Shown: piece after piece, positions 1-5,747 of the stretch
How the letters are laid out: every line of letters begins with the position of its first letter
Position numbering within the stretch: the stretch's first letter is position 1
From: Bacteroidota bacterium
Lineage (GTDB): Bacteria; Bacteroidota; Bacteroidia; Bacteroidales; B18-G4
Length of the DNA: 5,747 nt
Assembly: GCA_003648575.1 (NCBI GenBank)
Contig: QMPN01000197.1
Location: 1-5,747, forward strand
Direction: 5' to 3'
Made by a program: the position numbers and the translations under genes
Notes under the pieces: generated by a model
Database searches by the model: none
What the model was told of the DNA's origin: nothing
What the model saw: the letters and a program-made list of their open reading frames with translations, nothing else

Positions 1-681
1 GCCTTCAAGAACTGGGGTTACGAGATAGCTAAAAAGGAATTTCGCGAACAGCTGGTCACTGAGAGAGAAAGCTGGATACTGGGTAATGCAGAAAGCAATC
101 CGGGTATCAGCATTGCAGACAATGCAAAGCTTATCGAACCCGGATACCACATGATGACCGATTCGCAAAAAGCCGATGTCAGGGCTGAGGTGGAAGAAGG
201 GCTGAAGCTTATCCCAACCCATGGGGATGGCAAGTGGAAAGAAATGCTCCTTATCAAAGATGCTATTGCCGACATCACTTTACAGCAAGTGCTCACAAGG
301 GCAGCCGAATTTGATGTTGTGGCCACCATGAACCTGAATGGCGATTACCTGTCGGATGCTCTTGCCGCCCAGGTAGGTGGTATCGGGATAGCCCCGGGTG
401 CCAACATAAATTATGAAACCGGGCATGCGATATTTGAAGCAACTCACGGCACAGCACCCAAGTATGCAGGCCTCGACAAGGTCAACCCCGGATCTGTGAT
501 CATTTCAGGGAGTATGATGCTGAAATATATGGGGTGGAATGAGGCCCACGACCTGATCTGGTCAGGACTGCAAAAAACCATCAGCCAGAAAAGGGTTACC
601 TATGATTACCATCGTATGATGGAAGGTGCCACCCTGCTTAAGTGCTCCGAGTTTGGCAGCGCAATAATTGAAAATATGTAA
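1..681 (+). CDS. icd: NADP-dependent isocitrate dehydrogenase, C-terminal part (5' end outside window)
   Basis: Cytoplasmic TCA-cycle enzyme converting isocitrate to 2-oxoglutarate and CO2 with reduction of NADP+. Frame 1 is open from base 1, and 226 residues are visible, about half of a roughly 420-470-residue protein. Conserved family blocks are present: FKNWGYEIA at fragment residues 2-10, the metal-binding aspartates D91, D115 and D119 (equivalent to E. coli D283, D307, D311) within IAD and NLNGDYLSD, and HGTAPKYAG at 149-157. H149, K154, Y155, Y201 and R205 match the E. coli H339, K344, Y345, Y391 and R395 set that binds the NADP 2'-phosphate, so NADP specificity is expected. The end, [13 protein letters not shown], is the usual family C-terminus. 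Between KEF and IKDAIAD there are 70 residues where E. coli has about 23, an insertion of about 47. The gene lies 36 nt before gltA, probably in one operon. The active-site serine loop is off the left edge. Confidence 0.96.
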   Translation, partial: AFKNWGYEIAKKEFREQLVTERESWILGNAESNPGISIADNAKLIEPGYHMMTDSQKADVRAEVEEGLKLIPTHGDGKWKEMLLIKDAIADITLQQVLTRAAEFDVVATMNLNGDYLSDALAAQVGGIGIAPGANINYETGHAIFEATHGTAPKYAGLDKVNPGSVIISGSMMLKYMGWNEAHDLIWSGLQKTISQKRVTYDYHRMMEGATLLKCSEFGSAIIENM

Positions 682-706
682 TAACATTTCTTACCAGGTG
701 TAAGAC

Positions 707-712
707 AGGAGG
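707..712 (+). promoter_or_regulatory. Strong Shine-Dalgarno of gltA
   Basis: AGGAGG lies 5 nt before the ATG at 718, a full match to the anti-Shine-Dalgarno core. It fixes the citrate synthase start. Bacteroidota genes usually carry weak or no Shine-Dalgarno sequences, so a perfect one here is notable. It would allow separate initiation on an icd-gltA message despite the 36-nt gap after the icd stop. Confidence 0.75.
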
Positions 713-717
713 AAAAC

Positions 718-2025
718 ATGTCAGTATTAAAAGAGAGGCTCACACAAAAAATTGAAGAATGGCGACCACGCATAACCAGGTTACTCAAGGAGCATGGCGA
801 TGTTGTTGTTGATGAAGTAACCATAGCAAAAGCCCTTGGCGGGATGAGGGGATTGAAAAGCCTGGTGACGGACATATCCTATCTCGATCCCAATGAAGGT
901 ATCCGGTACAGGGGTTATACCCTTAAAGAAGTTTTCGAACTCCTGCCCAAGCCAAAAGATGCCGAGATGCCTTACGTAGAAGGACTATTGTTCCTCTTGC
1001 TTACGGGCGATATCCCAAATGACAAAGAGGTTGCAGATGTAGTGGATGAATTCAGCAAGAGAAGGATACTTCCGCGCTATGTGTATGAAGTGATCGATGC
1101 CTTTCCCTGCTGCAGTCATCCCATGACCATCTTTTCATCAGCCATCCTTACAATGCACCGTGAGTCTTTCTTTACAAAGAAATACTTTGCCGGCCTCAAA
1201 AAAGAAGATTATTGGGAACCCACGTATGAAGATGTATTGAACCTGTTGGCAAAACTACCTGAAATAGCCACCTACATCTATGCCAAATTGTACAGAGATG
1301 GCAACCGTATCCAGTCAAACCCGAACCTTGATATGGGCGGTAACTTTGCGTTTATGATGGGGATTGACAAGCCTTATGACGATGTATCCAGGCTGCATTT
1401 TATCCTGCATAGCGACCACGAAAGCGGGAATGTCAGTGCACATACGGGACACCTTGTAGCCAGTTCACTTTCCGATATTTACCTGGCAACATCAGCCATG
1501 ATCAATGGCCTGGCAGGGCCGCTGCATGGCCTGGCAAACCAGGAGGTGCTGCGCTGGCTCCACGACCTGATGGATAGGATGGGCGGTGCCGAACCCACTG
1601 AAGATGAAATCAAGCAGTACGTTTGGGATACCCTGAATGCAGGATTTGTGATCCCGGGATATGGCCATGCCGTATTGAGAAAAACAGACCCACGCTACAC
1701 CCTTCAAAGAGAATTCAGCCTGAAGCACCTGCAGGATGATCCCCTCTTTAAATATGTCGATATACTTTACAAAGTTGTGCCCCCCATCCTGATGGAACAT
1801 GGAAAGGCCAAGAACCCCTGGCCCAATGTCGATGCCCAGTCAGGTGCAATTCAATGGCACTATGGAGTGAGGGAGTACGACTTCTATACTGTACTCTTCG
1901 GTATTGGAAGATCCATTGGGATCTGTGCCAATATCATCTGGGACCGTGCTTTGATGTATCCGCTGGAAAGGCCCAAGTCGCTTACGACAGACATGCTTGA
2001 GAAAATAGCCGGGATCTCAAAATAA
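718..2025 (+). CDS. gltA: Citrate synthase, mitochondrial (eukaryotic-like) type
   Basis: Condenses oxaloacetate and acetyl-CoA to citrate, the entry step of the TCA cycle, in the cytoplasm. The 435-residue protein aligns from end to end, from memory, with animal mitochondrial citrate synthase. Shared blocks include GGMRGLKSLV (41-50), LDPNEGIRYRG (56-66), HSDHESGNVSAH (231-242), NGLAGPLHGLANQEV (263-277), PGYGHAVLRKTDPRYT (313-328), GKAKNPWPNVDAQSG (362-376) and PLERPKS (415-421). The catalytic triad is H270, H317 and D372 (pig H274, H320, D375). The oxaloacetate-binding residues H234, R326, R398 and R418 are also in place. The mature-length fit and the absence of an N-terminal leader agree with a bacterial homologue of this type, distinct from the hexameric NADH-inhibited E. 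coli GltA. The ATG at 718 follows a perfect Shine-Dalgarno. It is probably cotranscribed with icd, and an aconitase gene upstream is expected but not visible. Confidence 0.97.
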   Translation: MSVLKERLTQKIEEWRPRITRLLKEHGDVVVDEVTIAKALGGMRGLKSLVTDISYLDPNEGIRYRGYTLKEVFELLPKPKDAEMPYVEGLLFLLLTGDIPNDKEVADVVDEFSKRRILPRYVYEVIDAFPCCSHPMTIFSSAILTMHRESFFTKKYFAGLKKEDYWEPTYEDVLNLLAKLPEIATYIYAKLYRDGNRIQSNPNLDMGGNFAFMMGIDKPYDDVSRLHFILHSDHESGNVSAHTGHLVASSLSDIYLATSAMINGLAGPLHGLANQEVLRWLHDLMDRMGGAEPTEDEIKQYVWDTLNAGFVIPGYGHAVLRKTDPRYTLQREFSLKHLQDDPLFKYVDILYKVVPPILMEHGKAKNPWPNVDAQSGAIQWHYGVREYDFYTVLFGIGRSIGICANIIWDRALMYPLERPKSLTTDMLEKIAGISK

Positions 2026-2036
2026 TATGAGCCTGC

Positions 2037-2065
2037 AGCCGCCCCTGTATAATGTTACACCGGCT
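2037..2065. terminator. Weak bulged hairpin between convergent genes, possible bidirectional terminator
   Basis: AGCCG (2037-2041) pairs with CGGCT (2061-2065) and TGTA (2046-2049) with TACA (2056-2059), around a 6-nt loop and with a 4/1 internal loop. It sits 12 nt after the gltA stop and 25 nt after the stop of the minus-strand gene, where a shared terminator would be expected. Neither strand has a clear T-run after the stem, so an intrinsic terminator is only a possibility. Confidence 0.25.
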
Positions 2066-2089
2066 ATCATGACTACAATACAAGGTCAC

Positions 2090-3529
2090 TTATTTGCGCC
2101 AGTCGCGCCGGTAATCGCATTGCGAACCTGAAGAGCGGCATCGTCCTTTCAGGAAATTGAATTTCAGGGACATATAAATATCCATACCTGTAAAATCAGT
2201 CAGGTTGAAGAAGCCAAGTAGTTTATCGGTTCCTATCGTAAAGAACCAGAAGCGTGCCGACAAACCCACACGGGGGTAGCGGTAGTTATACAATGAAACC
2301 GGCATGCTGAACTCCAGGTATTGCGTTTCATAACGGGGCGTAACAGCGATCTGCGCCGGCCGGTATATATAGGCTTTTCCTGCCATAATGGGTTGCATGA
2401 AGGTAGCATTCAAATACCATTGTTTTCTGAAATGATAATCCAATTGTACACTGAGGGCTGCAGGCAGGATCATCTTTATCCGGTCTGAAGCAAGGGAAGC
2501 TTCAGGATCTCCATAAAACTCATTGCTGAGCATTTGTGTAAACTGATCTATATTCCTGAAATTAACTGTATCGACATTTTCCCAGAAAACACCGACATCA
2601 TCATACACATGCCTTTGCGCATTTGATTTATAATTCATCAAACCCAGGTCGAGCAAGGAAACACCGATCCGGTAATGATAATCCTCATATGGCTGTTTGC
2701 AGAGTTTCCCGGAGCGATAGCTGGAATATCCCCGGCTCATCTTTTCAAATACAAGCCCCAGGTCGAAGGCAAAACCCTTTCCACTGAACAACGGGCCGTC
2801 AGCAGTGGAGGATGAAAATCCAAGCTCTCCCCTGATGTTGCGGATATTCAGAGTACTATCATTATTTACAATATAATCCATGTTTTCAATATCAAGATAA
2901 GCCCCTGCAACCCCAAGTAGAAATTTGGCTGTGATGCCTGCCGTTAAATGATCAGGGCCCCGCCGGTATATTGTACGTGCGTAGCTGAAGCCTATTTCCG
3001 TCCATGACATGCCTGTGATCAGCATCACATCATTGTTGTAATTGATGTTATGAAGTGGTTCGTAATTCAGGCCTTCATAGCTGAGGGGGATGAGCTCATA
3101 TGGTACGTCCCGGGCCGATAATACCGTCCTGAAACCGGTTCTGAAACCAAAAGCATCATCCCTTCTCGAAACAGAAAAAGAGGGCCCCAGCACCAAAGCA
3201 CTGAAATGCAAGTCTTTGCGTTGATCATTCCTGTAATAATCAAAAGGGAGCGAATCCTTACCGTATTCAGGAAGATTATCGTCCGACCTGAGGAATGAAA
3301 CAGGTTTGAAGTCGCCCTTGTGGATGTAGAAGGCATTATTCTCAAAGAACAGATCTGCTGTGACAACATTTACATCCATGTATAATTTAGTATGCAACAT
3401 ATTGGCAGGATTGATCAGGGTGCTGTTGATACCGGAATAATTCCCGTTCACGACTCCCCACATCTCCTGCCCTACTGCAATAATTTGCAAGGTGCATGCG
3501 ATCAATAACAGAAAAAATTTCTTACGCAA
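2090..3529 (-). CDS. Exported outer-membrane beta-barrel-like protein, DUF5723-like, function unknown
   Basis: The 479-residue protein begins with a signal peptide: MRKK, then a hydrophobic stretch to about residue 18, and a likely signal peptidase I site AVG|QE after residue 20. The mature N-terminus carries NYSGINSTLINPAN (30-43), followed by an alternating strand MDVNVVTADLFF. This pattern is familiar from Bacteroidota barrel proteins, many annotated as DUF5723; the family assignment is from memory and moderate. The remainder has many short amphipathic, aromatic-rich strands (for example FGFRTGFRTVLSAR, RVGLSARFWFF, MDIYMSLKFNF), as expected for a barrel. The last strand ends near F459 and is followed by a 20-residue basic tail with two cysteines (C464, C471). 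The start is TTG (3527-3529): no ATG or GTG lies between it and the upstream in-frame stop at 3554-3556, and later starts would lose the signal peptide. No Shine-Dalgarno or clear promoter was seen. Substrate and role cannot be told from sequence. Confidence 0.85.
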   Translation of the reverse strand: MRKKFFLLLIACTLQIIAVGQEMWGVVNGNYSGINSTLINPANMLHTKLYMDVNVVTADLFFENNAFYIHKGDFKPVSFLRSDDNLPEYGKDSLPFDYYRNDQRKDLHFSALVLGPSFSVSRRDDAFGFRTGFRTVLSARDVPYELIPLSYEGLNYEPLHNINYNNDVMLITGMSWTEIGFSYARTIYRRGPDHLTAGITAKFLLGVAGAYLDIENMDYIVNNDSTLNIRNIRGELGFSSSTADGPLFSGKGFAFDLGLVFEKMSRGYSSYRSGKLCKQPYEDYHYRIGVSLLDLGLMNYKSNAQRHVYDDVGVFWENVDTVNFRNIDQFTQMLSNEFYGDPEASLASDRIKMILPAALSVQLDYHFRKQWYLNATFMQPIMAGKAYIYRPAQIAVTPRYETQYLEFSMPVSLYNYRYPRVGLSARFWFFTIGTDKLLGFFNLTDFTGMDIYMSLKFNFLKGRCRSSGSQCDYRRDWRK

Positions 3530-3660
3530 AGTGTTAAGAGATATTAGTTTTAATTAACAGTAACACTACATCCTATAGGCTAAAGATGATTTTCCTGAGA
3601 GTTTGTTGCCTCATTAATTAAATAACTTTTTTAAAGACGTATTATTGCCACCAATCGCAC

Positions 3661-3690
3661 TTGCCATACTACTAAAAATATATACCTTTG
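3661..3690 (+). promoter_or_regulatory. Bacteroidota-type sigma promoter of tRNA-Leu
   Basis: TACCTTTG at 3683-3690 matches the Bacteroidota -7 consensus TAnnTTTG exactly. A TTG at 3661-3663 lies 19 nt upstream, as expected for the -33 element of the primary sigma factor in this phylum. Transcription would begin around 3697, a few bases before the mature tRNA at 3701. The consensus is established for Bacteroides and Flavobacterium; its use here is inferred. Confidence 0.65.
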
Positions 3691-3700
3691 CAGCACAATA

Positions 3701-3782
3701 GCGGATGTGGTGGAATTGGTAGTCACGCCAGACTTAGGATCTGGTGCCGAGAGGCGTGGGGGTTCGAGTCCCTTCATCCGCA
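3701..3782 (+). tRNA. tRNA-Leu (anticodon UAG)
   Basis: The cloverleaf folds fully by eye. The acceptor stem GCGGATG (3701-3707) pairs perfectly with CATCCGC (3775-3781), with discriminator A at 3782. The D-stem is GTG/CAC (3710-3712 with 3724-3726), and the D-loop contains the conserved GG. The anticodon stem CCAGA/TCTGG (3728-3732 with 3740-3744) encloses CTTAGGA, giving anticodon TAG at 3735-3737, which reads CUA and probably other CUN leucine codons. A long class II variable arm (TGCC GAGA GGCG, about 3745-3756) fits leucine. The T-arm is GGGGG-TTCGAGT-CCCTT (3758-3774), closed by two G-U pairs. CCA is not encoded (ACAA follows), so the end must be added by nucleotidyltransferase. Confidence 0.97.
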
Positions 3783-3852
3783 CAAAGCAGGATCATTGAT
3801 ACTGCAAACCAACCCGATCTGAATATTTTCAGTGACTTTAAAAATATCGTCC

Positions 3853-5747
3853 TTGAAGATTAACAAACAATTGGTAAGTCTTGTTTTCATCTTTTTATAT
3901 TGCATAAGTGCAATGGCTGCTGATGATTTTCAGCAAGATTCATTGCAGGATAATTCTTCTATCTATAATCAGTCCGGAGAATATCAATCCTCCATCGACT
4001 CCCTTCTCAGAAATCTTGAAATCGGCCAGAAGCAGAATGACAGCATATTGATGCTCAATAGCATACACGAGCTTGCCAATATTTATGATGAACGGGAAAA
4101 ATACGATTCTGCCCTTATTTTTTATAAGCGGGCAATTCGACTGGCGGAAGCAACAGGTGATAAAGCTTCCCTGGCAAGTATGCAAAATAACCTTGGCACC
4201 ATTTACCTGGCATGGGGAAATTACCAACGTGCTTTTAACCTTTATCTCAGCTCCCTGAATATTTGTGGTGAAATCGAAGATTCGACCGGGATCTCAAGAT
4301 CCCTGAATAATATTGGCATCATATATTCTGACTGGGGGGAGAAAGGCATATCACTTAAATATTACCGGAGAAGTTTAGAGGTTGACAGTCTGCTAGGTGA
4401 TATCGAAGGACAATCTAAGACACTAAACAATATTGCCACCTTATTTGACGAGATGGGAGATAAAGAAAGAGCCTTAAGATATTATTTTCGTGCGCTTGGG
4501 CTTGCTGCTCTCACAGAGGATCATTATATGATAGCTGTCGCAAGCAGTAATATTGGAGGATACTACCTTGAAATAGAAGATCTTGAAAAAGCTGCGGATT
4601 ATTACTTCAAGACCATGGAAGAATATATACTTGATGGCTCTATCATCGGCCAGGCAGAAACATATATCCTCATCGGTGACCTATACCAAGCGCAAAAAGA
4701 GTTTTCAGCAGCGCTGGATTATTATACCCAGGGCCTCGAGATCCTTGTGCCAAGGAAGCTCAACTGGTCAATTATGAATGCATATGAAAGCATGCATCAA
4801 GTATATATTGAACAAGGGAATTACAGGGAGGCACTTACCTATTTTTCACAATTTCATGATCTGAAGGATTCGATATTCAGTATTGAAACATCAACGCAGC
4901 TCGCCTTGTTAACCAATGCCTATGAGATCCAGCAAAAGGACCAGGAAATGGAATTACAGCAGGTAAGGATGAACGAGCAAAAGGCCAAGATCAGATGGCA
5001 AAGGAGCATCATGATAATCCTTGGGGTTGTAATCCTTACCATAATCATATTTGCACTATTGCTGGCAAGGCAATATCGTTTGAGAATGAAAGCCTGGAAG
5101 CAGTTGCTGGTACAGCATAAGGAGATATTAAGGAACCGCCAGGAATTAATAATTGCAAAGGAACAAGCTGAAGAATCTGACCGGCTGAAAAGCACTTTCC
5201 TTGTGAATATCTCGCATGAGCTGAGAACGCCCATGAATGGGATCATGGGCTTTACCGACCTTTTACAGAAAGGATCCGTAACTCCTGATAAGCATCAACT
5301 CTATTTATCTTATATCGCCTCTTCCAGCAGGCAACTTCTCAAAGTTCTCAATGATATTATCGATATCTCATCTATCGAAACCAAACAACTAAAGCTTGAC
5401 ATCAGGAGCTGTAGCCTTCATCAGATATTCAAAGATCTGCTTGAGTATTTCAATAAGGAAAAAGCTGAAAGTAACAAGGAAAAAATTGAATTGATCTGTA
5501 AGCTGCCGCCGGAGGCGGGCCAACATAGTTGTATGGGCGATGCAAAAAGGCTTTCGCAGGTAGTCTTTAACCTTCTTAACAATGCTCTTATGTTTACCAA
5601 AGAGGGAAGCATCGAATTTGGTTATAAGATCATCGACAAAAAATCAATACTGCTTTATGTTAAGGACACCGGCATTGGCATTGAAAGGAGCAATTTTGAT
5701 TTGATCTTCGAACGCTTCAGGCAGGTAGATGACAGCACCACCCGCCA
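3853..5747 (+). CDS. TPR-repeat sensor histidine kinase (3' end outside window)
   Basis: Inner-membrane two-component sensor; 631 codons are visible and the frame is open to the right edge. Order: signal peptide 1-22 (MKINK, hydrophobic core, AMA|ADD); seven TPR-like units at about residues 69-336, in exact 40-residue register; coiled coil about 354-382; membrane segment 385-405; basic coiled-coil linker 406-445; HisKA domain with phospho-acceptor H455 in ISHELRTPMNG; HATPase_c with N-box NLLNNALMFT (573-582; N573, N577), G1 box DTGIGI (605-610) and F-box IFERFRQVDD (618-627). The G2 box and any receiver domain lie beyond the edge. The TTG at 3853 is preferred: it gives a clean signal peptide, needed to put the TPRs in the periplasm and the kinase in the cytoplasm with a single later membrane segment. 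GTG at 3832 is an alternative; ATG at 3913 would delete the signal peptide. No Shine-Dalgarno or own promoter was recognised in the 70 nt after the tRNA. The ligand is unknown. Confidence 0.92.
   Translation, partial: MKINKQLVSLVFIFLYCISAMAADDFQQDSLQDNSSIYNQSGEYQSSIDSLLRNLEIGQKQNDSILMLNSIHELANIYDEREKYDSALIFYKRAIRLAEATGDKASLASMQNNLGTIYLAWGNYQRAFNLYLSSLNICGEIEDSTGISRSLNNIGIIYSDWGEKGISLKYYRRSLEVDSLLGDIEGQSKTLNNIATLFDEMGDKERALRYYFRALGLAALTEDHYMIAVASSNIGGYYLEIEDLEKAADYYFKTMEEYILDGSIIGQAETYILIGDLYQAQKEFSAALDYYTQGLEILVPRKLNWSIMNAYESMHQVYIEQGNYREALTYFSQFHDLKDSIFSIETSTQLALLTNAYEIQQKDQEMELQQVRMNEQKAKIRWQRSIMIILGVVILTIIIFALLLARQYRLRMKAWKQLLVQHKEILRNRQELIIAKEQAEESDRLKSTFLVNISHELRTPMNGIMGFTDLLQKGSVTPDKHQLYLSYIASSSRQLLKVLNDIIDISSIETKQLKLDIRSCSLHQIFKDLLEYFNKEKAESNKEKIELICKLPPEAGQHSCMGDAKRLSQVVFNLLNNALMFTKEGSIEFGYKIIDKKSILLYVKDTGIGIERSNFDLIFERFRQVDDSTTR
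4057..4860 (+). repeat. Seven tandem TPR-like units with 120-nt period (coding)
   Basis: Within the kinase gene, helix-turn-helix units repeat every 40 residues (120 nt) without insertions. Equivalent positions are HELA 72-75, NLGT 113-116, NIGI 153-156, NIAT 193-196, NIGG 233-236, LIGD 273-276 and the diverged ESMH 312-315. Each unit continues with IY..xG(D/N)...A(L/F)..Y(Y/F), for example LNNIATLFDEMGDKERALRYY at residues 191-211. Forty rather than 34 residues per unit is typical of the long-helix TPR variants seen in such kinases. The DNA itself is diverged between units, so these are old protein repeats, not recent duplications. Confidence 0.8.

Noticed and set aside
1492..1800. Open minus-strand frame opposite gltA
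   Set aside because: It lies wholly inside a citrate synthase gene conserved end to end, and its translation has no recognisable domain; it is a shadow of the coding strand. The same applies to the antisense frames at 18-329, 606-875, 3940-4227, 4920-5246 and 5421-5612.
3067..3369. Alternative minus-strand frame within the barrel gene
   Set aside because: It sits inside the 479-residue gene that has a signal peptide and continuous strand pattern; the alternative has neither.
3787..3805. Intrinsic terminator of the tRNA
   Set aside because: The stem has a mismatch and is followed by AAACCAACCC rather than a T-run, so I kept it only as a structural observation.
3824..3831. TATTTTCA as a -7 element for the kinase
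   Set aside because: It differs from TAnnTTTG at the last two positions, and the nearest upstream TTG (3796) is 25 nt away, outside the usual spacing of about 19-21 nt.
3701..3852. tRNA-Leu as an integration (att) site
   Set aside because: I found no second copy of the tRNA 3' end downstream in the window and no integrase or phage-like gene nearby.
4073..4777. Short plus-strand frames at 4073-4258 and 4583-4777
   Set aside because: They overlap the TPR region of the kinase in another frame, while the kinase frame shows clear TPR periodicity and continues into conserved kinase motifs.

Overview
The window looks like ordinary chromosomal DNA from a member of the Bacteroidota (Bacteroidia-like). 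Four signals support this: a mitochondrial-type citrate synthase directly behind an NADP-type isocitrate dehydrogenase, as I recall from Bacteroides; an outer-membrane barrel protein with the INPAN-type N-terminus common in this phylum; a periplasmic-TPR sensor histidine kinase; and an exact match to the Bacteroidota-type -7 element (TAnnTTTG) in front of a tRNA gene. No insertion sequence, phage gene, CRISPR array or other mobile element is visible.

Layout: (1) 1-681, plus strand, the C-terminal 226 residues of isocitrate dehydrogenase (icd), cut by the left edge. (2) 718-2025, plus strand, complete citrate synthase (gltA), 36 nt behind icd with a strong Shine-Dalgarno, so almost certainly the same operon. 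(3) A 64-nt convergent spacer with a weak bulged hairpin. (4) 2090-3529, minus strand, a 479-residue exported barrel protein whose only plausible start codon is TTG. (5) 3530-3700, an AT-rich spacer holding the promoter of (6) tRNA-Leu(UAG) at 3701-3782. (7) 3853-5747, plus strand, a large sensor histidine kinase cut by the right edge. It has a signal peptide, seven TPR-like units in strict 40-residue register, one membrane segment, a coiled-coil linker, a dimerisation/phospho-acceptor domain and most of an ATPase domain.

How the genes work together: citrate synthase and isocitrate dehydrogenase form the oxidative arm of the TCA cycle, making 2-oxoglutarate and NADPH. The missing step, aconitase, is likely encoded just left of the window, by analogy with the acnA-icd-gltA cluster of Bacteroides fragilis. 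The barrel protein, the tRNA and the kinase have no evident functional link to that operon.

I see no convincing undescribed system. The points most worth a second look are the mitochondrial-like citrate synthase, a roughly 47-residue insertion in isocitrate dehydrogenase, two neighbouring exported-protein genes that both appear to start with TTG, the indel-free TPR register of the kinase, and its non-standard N-box.
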